This document shows positions 41,237 through 48,184 of a stretch of 64,000 nt of DNA, piece by piece. Every line of letters starts with the position of its first letter. Positions within the stretch are counted from its first letter, which is position 1. This DNA is from DASUXY01 sp035301985. GTDB taxonomy: Bacteria; Bacillota; Bacilli; Bacillales; Amphibacillaceae. The notes beneath the pieces were generated by a model. That model was not told the DNA's origin. It did no database searches and saw only the letters and a list, made by a program, of their open reading frames with translations. Made by a program: the position numbers and the translations under genes. Location of the stretch: the NCBI GenBank assembly GCA_035301985.1, contig DATGTE010000049.1, forward strand, positions 1 to 64,000, read 5' to 3'.

Positions 41237-41251
41237 AAACACAGGTTTTTG
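41225..41251 (+). terminator. Intrinsic terminator overlapping the last DnaA box
   Basis: ACCTGTG (41225-41231) pairs with CACAGGT (41240-41246) followed by a T run. The 5' arm contains part of a DnaA box. Confidence 0.8.
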
Positions 41252-41444
41252 TATGCCATTGTTGATCTATTTTTTAGGTGTATGGTTAACTTCGCGCATG
41301 GAACATCCGTGTCCTTTGCGTAAAGAATGGCCATCATCTAAACTTAAATGAGTGACTTAGATAATGAATCACATTTAAAAGGTTTATAGAAGGCAATGCA
41401 TCACGGATAAAAATTACCATTAGACTGAAGAGAGAGGTATGGTC

Positions 41445-42482
41445 ATGTTTGTAACGAAATGTTGGAATGTAAAAGGTCATCTTGAAGATCACATGCATCA
41501 CATTGATGAGGCTGCTCAACTTCTGCGGAAAGGTGAGGTCGTTGCTTTTCCTACTGAAACAGTCTATGGGCTCGGAGCTGATGCGACGAATGAGGGAGCA
41601 GTTGCTAAAATTTTCAAGGCGAAAAATCGTCCCCAAGATAATCCACTCATCGTTCATGTAGCAACGAAAAAACAATTGAAAAAACTTGTGCGTACGTATC
41701 CGATATACGTCGACCGACTGCTTGAGGAATTGACTCCTGGTCCGATTACGTTTGTTTTACCGAGCAATGACACGTGTGCACGGAATGTGACGGCAGGATT
41801 ATCTACGATTGCTGTAAGAATTCCGAATCATCCCATCGCTCAAGCATTATTAAAGGCTTGCGGTTTTCCTGTTGCTGCCCCGAGTGCCAATTTATCAGGG
41901 AGGCCAAGTCCGACAACAGCTGAGCATGTTTGGAGTGACTTGAATGGACGAATAGCTGGCCTGTTGGACGGTGGACCCACTGGAGTAGGCGTCGAATCAA
42001 CAGTCATCGATTGCACCGAACGGATCCCGATGATCCTACGACCTGGTGGGATTACCCAAGAAGAACTTGAGTCCATTGTTGGCGACGTCAACGCTCAACC
42101 ATCCTCAACTAAATCGAAGGCTCAACCGAAGTCACCGGGAATGAAATACAAACATTATGCACCAGAAGTTCCTCTGTGGCTTGTGGAAGGTACAGCTGAA
42201 GCAATTCAACAAACGATTGATCAACAACGAAAACAGTCCTTACGTATAGGCGTGTTAGCGAGTTCACAAACAGCAAAACAGCTTTGTGCTGATCGCATCA
42301 TCCCTTTAGGTGAAAGCATTCAAGACATCGCTATGAATTTATACGATGGTTTACGTCTGTTTACAAAAGCGGAAGTGGATGTAATTATAAGTGAAACATA
42401 TCCTGAAAGAGGCTTAGGACAGGCGGTCATGAATCGTTTGCTGAAAGCAGCGAGTAAATATATCAAAGGAGCAGAGAAGTGA
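41445..42482 (+). CDS. ywlC: L-threonylcarbamoyladenylate synthase (Sua5/TsaC type)
   Basis: 345-residue Sua5-type enzyme making threonylcarbamoyl-AMP for tRNA t6A37. N-terminal YrdC domain: FPTETVYGLGADA, KAKNRPQDNPLIVHV, AAPSANLSGRPSPT. C-terminal Sua5 domain (residues about 230-345) after SPGMKYKHYAP. Start ATG 41445 follows AGAGAGG at 7 bases. ATG 41439 overlaps the ribosome site. Downstream of the DnaA-box cluster. Confidence 0.93.
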   Translation: MFVTKCWNVKGHLEDHMHHIDEAAQLLRKGEVVAFPTETVYGLGADATNEGAVAKIFKAKNRPQDNPLIVHVATKKQLKKLVRTYPIYVDRLLEELTPGPITFVLPSNDTCARNVTAGLSTIAVRIPNHPIAQALLKACGFPVAAPSANLSGRPSPTTAEHVWSDLNGRIAGLLDGGPTGVGVESTVIDCTERIPMILRPGGITQEELESIVGDVNAQPSSTKSKAQPKSPGMKYKHYAPEVPLWLVEGTAEAIQQTIDQQRKQSLRIGVLASSQTAKQLCADRIIPLGESIQDIAMNLYDGLRLFTKAEVDVIISETYPERGLGQAVMNRLLKAASKYIKGAEK

Positions 42483-42558
42483 CGAAGTCCTCGAAAACAT
42501 TTATGTTTTAACGTACAGCATAAGGTTTGCGTTGAATACGAATAAAATGAATTTTTTA

Positions 42559-42651
42559 AGGGACGAAGCCATACGATGTAGAACATGTTAAGTGTCACAT
42601 GCAAAAGGAATGGCCAAGAGAGGGTGAAATAAGCCGTCCCTAATCATATTC
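42559..42651 (+). ncRNA. Candidate structured RNA upstream of mntP
   Basis: Three nested helices: AGGGACG (42559-42565) with CGTCCCT (42645-42651); GCCAT (42568-42572) with ATGGC (42610-42614); CATGT (42584-42588) with ACATG (42597-42601). It lies 50 bases before the mntP start. mntP in many bacteria is controlled by the yybP-ykoY Mn riboswitch, but I do not see that motif's conserved bases, so the identity is open. Confidence 0.4.
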
Positions 42652-42700
42652 CTTTTAGGACAAGCATATAATGAAGTGCATTGTTCTAGGAGGGATATGG

Positions 42701-43255
42701 ATGACACAAAATATATTTGCTGAATGGACACCTTTACTGTTTATGGCTTTTGCTTTAGGTATGGATGCCTTTTCGGTTAGTCTCGGTCTCGGAATGCAGA
42801 TGCTTCGCTTGAAGCGTATAGCGATCATCGGTATAGTCATTGGTTTTTTCCACACAATCATGCCATTGTTAGGAATCATTCTTGGAAAAGCGATTTCAAC
42901 ACAAATAGGTGATTTAACGATGTTCGCTGGAGGGCTTCTCATCATAGGTATCGGTTCTCAGATGATTTTTACTTCGTTTAACCGAGAAGGGCAAACATTT
43001 CTTAAACCTGTTGGCTTTGGACTTTTTCTACTTGCACTCACCGTTAGTATGGATAGTTTTTCGGTAGGTTTAAGCCTCGGTTTATTTGCTACCCAAACAG
43101 TCGTTGTACTCTTTTTGTTTGGATTTATGAGCATGGTTTTAGCGTGGGCAGGGTTATTGCTTGGGAAAAAGACGCATCATCTCTTAGGCACGTATAGTGA
43201 AATGCTAGGTGGAAGTATTCTTTGTGGATTTGGGTTGTACATCTTGTTCGGTTAA
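42701..43255 (+). CDS. mntP: Putative manganese efflux protein MntP
   Basis: 184-residue, six-helix membrane protein exporting Mn2+. Internal two-fold repeat with conserved Asp residues in FALGMDAFSVSLGLG and TVSMDSFSVGLSLG. Start ATG 42701 follows TAGGAGGG. An earlier in-frame ATG at 42671 lacks one. Position equals B. subtilis ywlD. Confidence 0.92.
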   Translation: MTQNIFAEWTPLLFMAFALGMDAFSVSLGLGMQMLRLKRIAIIGIVIGFFHTIMPLLGIILGKAISTQIGDLTMFAGGLLIIGIGSQMIFTSFNREGQTFLKPVGFGLFLLALTVSMDSFSVGLSLGLFATQTVVVLFLFGFMSMVLAWAGLLLGKKTHHLLGTYSEMLGGSILCGFGLYILFG

Positions 43256-43314
43256 AGTGCATTTTTTTCAGGTAAGAAATGTACGTAGTGAAGTTAAGAT
43301 GATGAATCATTTGT

Positions 43315-43434
43315 TTACCCAGGGAGATTTTTCGGAACCTCTTTGTTTCCTTCACCTTTTCGTAAAATGAATGCAGTATTTCCTCGTTTATCATAAACTT
43401 TTCTCCAATCACTTTTCATAAAAATGTCTTCCAT
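43315..43434 (-). CDS. Possible small basic protein, 34-39 residues
   Basis: Minus-strand ORF between mntP and ywlE, reading MKSDWRKVYDKRGNTAFILR and ending EVPKNLPG. Starts at 43434 (39 residues) or 43419 (34 residues, GGAAG about 9 bases upstream). Amino-acid composition looks protein-like, but there is no clear promoter or terminator, and no family is recognised. It may be a relic. Confidence 0.3.
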   Translation of the reverse strand: MEDIFMKSDWRKVYDKRGNTAFILRKGEGNKEVPKNLPG

Positions 43435-43542
43435 GAATCTGACAACAGTATTTTTTCATGGTATATTTATTATGGGAAGATTCATACGTCGATTACGATG
43501 TAAGACATCCATTTAAATATGCATGTTGTCGGAGGTTTTTTA

Positions 43543-44157
43543 ATGAACATACTGTTTGTTTGTACTGGGAATACGTGCCGAAGTCCCATGGCTGAAGCCC
43601 TATTAAAAGACAAAATGCCACAATTAGAAGTGCAATCAGCTGGGATTTTTGCTGGTGAAAATGAACCGGCTCATCAGTATACAATTGAGGTGTTGAAGCG
43701 AAGAGGCATCACGTTGAACCATCGTTCACAGTCGGTAGATCCAGCGATTTTAAATGAAGCAGATCTCGTCTTAACAATGACTACACGGCATAAACAATCA
43801 CTCATCGTGCATTACCCCGATTTTCAAGATAAGTTTTTTACCCTAAAAGAATACGTTTCTGAAGCTGATAAAGAAGTATGGAAAGAACTGAAACAATTGT
43901 ACGCAAGCTATGAAGAAAAACGATCGATTTACATGCAGAAAAACCAACATAAAATGGACAATGTTCTCTTGGACCAAAAGCTCGCCGATCATTTACAACC
44001 TGAAATGAAGCGGATCAGTCAATTAGAAAGAGATTTAATCAACTATGATATTTCAGATCCATTTGGTGGAAATGTAAAAGTATACGAAGAGACACTAGAG
44101 GAAATTGACGAATCGATCAAATTATTAGTACAAAAACTTCAAAATAATACTTCATAG
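43543..44157 (+). CDS. ywlE: Protein arginine phosphatase YwlE with a long insert
   Basis: 204-residue low-molecular-weight phosphatase. Active-site loop CTGNTCRS with Cys7 and Arg13. Thr11 in that loop is the residue linked to phospho-arginine specificity in YwlE. General acid Asp172 in DPFGGN. B. subtilis YwlE is about 150 residues. Here roughly 55 extra, mostly helical and charged residues (about 107-168) lie between FTLKEYV and the DPFGG loop. Start ATG 43543 follows GGAGG at 8 bases. It would counteract McsB kinase. Confidence 0.88.
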   Translation: MNILFVCTGNTCRSPMAEALLKDKMPQLEVQSAGIFAGENEPAHQYTIEVLKRRGITLNHRSQSVDPAILNEADLVLTMTTRHKQSLIVHYPDFQDKFFTLKEYVSEADKEVWKELKQLYASYEEKRSIYMQKNQHKMDNVLLDQKLADHLQPEMKRISQLERDLINYDISDPFGGNVKVYEETLEEIDESIKLLVQKLQNNTS

Positions 44158-44204
44158 GAAACGAAGATACACAATGGGGTAAAACGTATCGATTTCGTCT
44201 ACGT

Positions 44205-44573
44205 ATGAAACGGATGTCATTTACAACTATCTTAGCAATCATTACGTACTCATGTAGTGCTTTTTTTCTTTATTATGTGTATGATGATGTAAACGCGCTA
44301 TGGGATATTTCTGAAGTAGCAAAAAAGTAGTCAAAGTAATCGAATTGATTTGCGAATGGGTTGATCAACAGATCTAAGCGATTCAAAAAAACAGCGACCT
44401 AACCACAAGAAGTGGTAGCAATCGTCGAACAAACTTCTGTAGGAACGGAAGTCCGTGCATCAATCCATGAGCAAGCGAGCACAATAGAAAATATCGATCA
44501 GTCAGACCATGCATGAAGCGGTCAAATCGAACAATTGAAAACGCACATGAAACCATTTGATGTGTCCTCGTAA
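44205..44573 (+). pseudogene. Relic of a methyl-accepting chemotaxis protein
   Basis: 44205-44328 encodes an N-terminal start and membrane segment (MKRMSFTTILAIITYSCSAF, then FLYYVYDDVNALWDISEV) ending in TAG. About 60 bases on, the same strand encodes a typical receptor tail: VAIVEQTSVGTEV, ASIHEQASTIENIDQS, then after a TGA SGQIEQLKTHMKPFDV, stop at 44573. A complete receptor needs over 500 residues, so the sensor, HAMP and most of the signalling domain are deleted, and further stops are present. Confidence 0.75.
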
Positions 44574-44698
44574 ATGAATGAGACTTTGAGAAAATACATA
44601 CCTTACGATGATTGACGAGGTGTGCCAAAAAAAGCGGACGTTTTCTCCTGTATAATAAAGAACAATTGCCTACATCAATGAAAGGAAGTGACATAAAG

Positions 44699-45151
44699 AT
44701 GAAAGTCATTTTATCAGCTGATCATGCAGGTGTAACCATTCGAAATGAAGTGAAAAAACTGCTGGATGACATGGAAATCGATTATGAAGATACAGGGTGT
44801 AGTTGTGAAGCATCTGTAGACTATCCTGACTATGCTCTACCAGCTGCTGAACGTGTCGCTAATGGTGAATTTGATTATGGAATTTTAATTTGTGGGACAG
44901 GTATCGGCATGTCCATCGCTGCTAATAAGGTGAATGGCGTTCGCTGTGCATTAGTGCATGATGTATTTAGTGCTAAATCAACTCGCCAGCATAACAATGC
45001 TAACATACTTGCGATGGGTGAGCGTGTGATTGGCCCTGGATTAGCAAGAGAAATTGTCAAAACTTTTCTAGAAACTGACTTTGATGGTGGACGACATGAA
45101 CGACGTGTCGGAAAAATCACTACCTACGAACAACAACATAAAACAGTTTGA
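44699..45151 (+). CDS. rpiB: Ribose-5-phosphate isomerase B
   Basis: 150-residue RpiB interconverting ribulose- and ribose-5-phosphate. SADHAG near residues 6-11, catalytic Cys in LICGTGIGMSIAANK, His in RQHNNANILAMG. Start ATG follows GAAAGGAAGTG. TATAAT at 44651-44656 may be its -10. Position equals B. subtilis ywlF. Confidence 0.94.
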   Translation: MKVILSADHAGVTIRNEVKKLLDDMEIDYEDTGCSCEASVDYPDYALPAAERVANGEFDYGILICGTGIGMSIAANKVNGVRCALVHDVFSAKSTRQHNNANILAMGERVIGPGLAREIVKTFLETDFDGGRHERRVGKITTYEQQHKTV

Positions 45152-45208
45152 TTTTCAATTATGAAGGTTGTTCACTCTTTTAGTCCATCAATCGGCAGGT
45201 GAAATGAA

Positions 45209-45760
45209 ATGGGGAAGATATTGAAACATGTAGAAAAAGATATCGACGCCCTTGTTTCGGAATGGGTGGAGAGTTCTTATTTACAACAGGATGATTTATT
45301 TGTCATCGGCTGTTCGACAAGTGAAGTTGCCGGTGAACGAATCGGTACAGCAGGAAGTGAAGACATCGCTTTTCAAATCTTTCAAGGACTGCAAAAGCTA
45401 AAACAGATGACAAATGTTCATCTTGTGTTTCAATGTTGTGAACATTTGAATCGTGCCTTAGTAATGGAAAAAGAGACGATGGAAACATATGAGCTCGAAG
45501 AAGTAGCCGTGATTCCCGTTCCATCAGCAGGGGGGTCAATGGCATCTTTTGCTTATAAACAATTTACAGAACCAGTCGTCGTTGAAACCATCCAAGCTCA
45601 TGCTGGCATCGATATTGGTGAAACGATGATTGGAATGCAGCTGAAGCATGTAGCCGTACCTTTGCGTCTGCAGCAGCGTTCGATTGGACATGCACGTTTA
45701 AGTGGTGCGCGAACGAGACCGAAGTACATCGGAGGTAAACGGGCAATCTATAAAGTGTAA
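45209..45760 (+). CDS. ywlG: YwlG family protein (TIGR01440)
   Basis: 183-residue soluble protein of the YwlG family, always near rpiB and glyA in Bacillus. Conserved VIGCSTSEVAGERIGTAGSE, FQCCEHLNRALV and RPKYIGGKRAIYKV. Role not established. Start ATG has AGGTGA upstream. It follows rpiB by 57 bases. Confidence 0.9.
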   Translation: MGKILKHVEKDIDALVSEWVESSYLQQDDLFVIGCSTSEVAGERIGTAGSEDIAFQIFQGLQKLKQMTNVHLVFQCCEHLNRALVMEKETMETYELEEVAVIPVPSAGGSMASFAYKQFTEPVVVETIQAHAGIDIGETMIGMQLKHVAVPLRLQQRSIGHARLSGARTRPKYIGGKRAIYKV

Positions 45761-45899
45761 TCATAACAGCATGGCACCCCATGTACCATGAGAGGAAGTC
45801 TGTTCGGTAAAAGTCATTCAAACGATTGATCAATAAAAGGATCTCAGTTGCTGAAGTATATGGAAACATCTTATGAAATGATTATGGGAGGTTTTTGTT

Positions 45900-47165
45900 T
45901 TGAATCAAGTGAAGCAGTTAAATCCTGAATTAACTCATGTTAAACAAAGTGATCCTGATTTATATCAGGCGATCCAAGCGGAAAAAAAACGTCAACAAGA
46001 CAAAATTGAACTCATCGCTTCAGAAAATTTTGTATCTGAAGCTGTTATGGAAGCCATGGGCTCTGTATTGACGAATAAATATGCAGAAGGTTACCCAGGC
46101 AAAAGATATTATGGTGGATGCGAGCATGTCGATGTTGCAGAAAATTTAGCTCGTGACCGTGCCAAACAACTATTTGGCGCTGAGCATGTCAATGTTCAGC
46201 CCCATTCAGGTGCCCAAGCAAACATGGCTGTTTATTTTTCTGTTTTAGAACCGGGTGATACCGTTCTCGGCATGAACTTAAGCCACGGTGGACACTTGAC
46301 ACACGGCAGTCCAGTGAATTTCAGCGGAGAGTTGTATAACTTTGTTGAGTACGGAGTCGATCGAGAAACGGAACAACTTGATTACGATGTCGTCCTTGAA
46401 AAGGCTAAAGAAGTGCACCCCAAATTAATTGTTGCCGGTGCGAGTGCTTATTCGCGTGAAATTGATTTTGCCAAATTTCGTGAAATTGCCGATCATGTCG
46501 GAGCTTATTTAATGGTTGATATGGCGCATATCGCAGGGCTCGTTGCAGCAGGCATCCATCAAAATCCTGTTCCATATGCCGATTTTGTAACGACGACAAC
46601 GCATAAAACATTGCGTGGTCCTCGTGGTGGGATGATTTTATGCAAACAGGAATATGGTAAAAAAATCGATAAATCTGTCTTTCCAGGTATTCAAGGCGGC
46701 CCGTTAATGCATATCATCGCAGCGAAGGCAACATCTTTTCAAGAGGCATTATCTGCTGACTTTAAAGAATATGCGACGCAAATCGTAAAAAACGCTCAAG
46801 CATTGAGTGAAGCCTTGATTGCAGAAGGTATTCGCATCGTTTCTGGTGGGACAGACAACCATTTATTACTACTAGACGTTACTCCACTGGGATTGACTGG
46901 AAATATAGCTGAAGGCGTCTTAGATCAAGTTGGGATTACAACGAACAAAAATACAATTCCATACGACACAGAAAGTCCATTTGTGACAAGTGGTGTTCGG
47001 ATTGGAACTGCAGCTGTTACGACTCGTGGTTTTAAAGAAGAAGAGATGAAAGAAATCGCACGGATGATGTCGCTGACCTTAAAAAATCACGACGATCCAA
47101 AAACGTTGAACAAAGCGGCTGAAAGTGTACAAGCATTGACAAAACAATTTCCATTATACGAATAA
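45900..47165 (+). CDS. glyA: Serine hydroxymethyltransferase
   Basis: 421-residue PLP enzyme converting serine and tetrahydrofolate to glycine and methylene-THF. PLP lysine Lys236 in TTTTHKTLRGPRGG; ASENFVS and VQPHSGAQANMAVY are conserved. Start TTG 45900 follows GGGAGG at 7 bases. GTG 45909 is an alternative nearer the usual N-terminus. A lone CCGAAC core on the minus strand (45802-45807) recalls a PurR box, but no partner is seen. Confidence 0.95.
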   Translation: MNQVKQLNPELTHVKQSDPDLYQAIQAEKKRQQDKIELIASENFVSEAVMEAMGSVLTNKYAEGYPGKRYYGGCEHVDVAENLARDRAKQLFGAEHVNVQPHSGAQANMAVYFSVLEPGDTVLGMNLSHGGHLTHGSPVNFSGELYNFVEYGVDRETEQLDYDVVLEKAKEVHPKLIVAGASAYSREIDFAKFREIADHVGAYLMVDMAHIAGLVAAGIHQNPVPYADFVTTTTHKTLRGPRGGMILCKQEYGKKIDKSVFPGIQGGPLMHIIAAKATSFQEALSADFKEYATQIVKNAQALSEALIAEGIRIVSGGTDNHLLLLDVTPLGLTGNIAEGVLDQVGITTNKNTIPYDTESPFVTSGVRIGTAAVTTRGFKEEEMKEIARMMSLTLKNHDDPKTLNKAAESVQALTKQFPLYE

Positions 47166-47167
47166 TC

Positions 47168-47209
47168 AAAATGAGGATACTTCCGTGGAATAGGAGGTAT
47201 CCTCATTTT
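47168..47209 (+). terminator. Intrinsic terminator after glyA
   Basis: AAAATGAGGATAC (47168-47180) pairs perfectly with GTATCCTCATTTT (47197-47209). Confidence 0.88.
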
Positions 47210-47411
47210 ATGTTCCTAAAACTCATTTTAAGCGGTGACTTATGATGGTCGATGATTTATGGCCTTTATTGGTCATGTTACTTTGAGTCGTTTTACACGA
47301 AATGGGTCTGTGAGTATGCAATGAGTATCGTTATGTTCCCATACGATGGGTCTATGGTCTATATGTAAAGAAGTCGTTATTTCTAGAAAATTCGGCAGTT
47401 TTATGCACCTC

Positions 47412-47440
47412 TTGAATCATTGTCTATTTTTCAGTACAAT
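47412..47440 (+). promoter_or_regulatory. upp promoter
   Basis: TTGAAT (47412-47417), 17 bases, TACAAT (47435-47440). The rest of 47210-47411 holds no gene. Confidence 0.8.
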
Positions 47441-47478
47441 TTTAGGGATGTTAAAAATTTGAGGGAGTGATCAGCAAG

Positions 47479-48108
47479 ATGGGAAAAGTTCACGTACTTG
47501 ATCATCCGTTAATTCAACATAAATTAACGTACATAAGAAATAAACATACTGGAACGAAGGAATTTCGCGAGCTCGTTGATGAAGTAGCCATGTTGATGGC
47601 ATTTGAAATTACAAGAAATCTTTCCTTGCAAAATATCGAGGTGGAAACACCGGTTACACAAGCACAAGCAAAAATTTTAGCGGGAAAAAAGATCGGTCTC
47701 ATCCCGATTCTCCGGGCAGGGCTAGGCATGGTAGATGGGATGCTTAGATTACTTCCTGCAGCACGTGTTGGTCATGTAGGATTATATCGTGACCCAGAAA
47801 CGCTACAACCTGTCGAATATTATATCAAATTACCGAATGATATTTCTGATCGTGAATTAATCGTTCTCGATCCGATGTTAGCGACGGGTGGATCTGCCAA
47901 TGACGCGATTCATTCATTGAAAAAACGTGGTGCGAAACATATCCGTCTCATGTGTCTCGTCGGTGCCCCAGAGGGTGTAGAAGTCATTAAAGAAGAGCAT
48001 CCAGATGTCGATATCTATTTAGCAGCTTTAGATGAAAAATTGGATGAAAGAGGCTATATCGTTCCAGGTCTTGGTGATGCAGGCGATCGTTTGTTCGGTA
48101 CGAAATAA
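47479..48108 (+). CDS. upp: Uracil phosphoribosyltransferase
   Basis: 209-residue enzyme salvaging uracil to UMP. PRPP loop in VLDPMLATGGSANDAI, RAGLGMVDGM, and the C-terminal uracil-binding GYIVPGLGDAGDR. Start ATG 47479 (MGKVHVLDHP) follows GAGGGAGTGA. GTG 47467 lies inside the ribosome site. Confidence 0.95.
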   Translation: MGKVHVLDHPLIQHKLTYIRNKHTGTKEFRELVDEVAMLMAFEITRNLSLQNIEVETPVTQAQAKILAGKKIGLIPILRAGLGMVDGMLRLLPAARVGHVGLYRDPETLQPVEYYIKLPNDISDRELIVLDPMLATGGSANDAIHSLKKRGAKHIRLMCLVGAPEGVEVIKEEHPDVDIYLAALDEKLDERGYIVPGLGDAGDRLFGTK

Positions 48109-48142
48109 AATTTCATAACACGAATTTTCTTCAATGTATGTT

Positions 48143-48184
48143 TCCCCTTTTATAACAAATGCTATATGAAAAGGGGATTTTTTT
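48143..48184 (+). terminator. Terminator after upp that contains the protease gene's ribosome site
   Basis: TCCCCTTTT (48143-48151) pairs with AAAAGGGGA (48169-48177), followed by seven T directly before the ATG at 48185. The 3' arm AAAAGGGGA is also the only ribosome site of the protease gene. Confidence 0.85.

Noticed and set aside
42559..42651. Standard yybP-ykoY manganese riboswitch call
   Set aside because: Position fits but the conserved loop bases of that family were not seen; kept only as an unnamed structure.
45795..45815. PurR box upstream of glyA
   Set aside because: A single CCGAAC core on the minus strand; the required inverted partner 16-17 bases away is missing.
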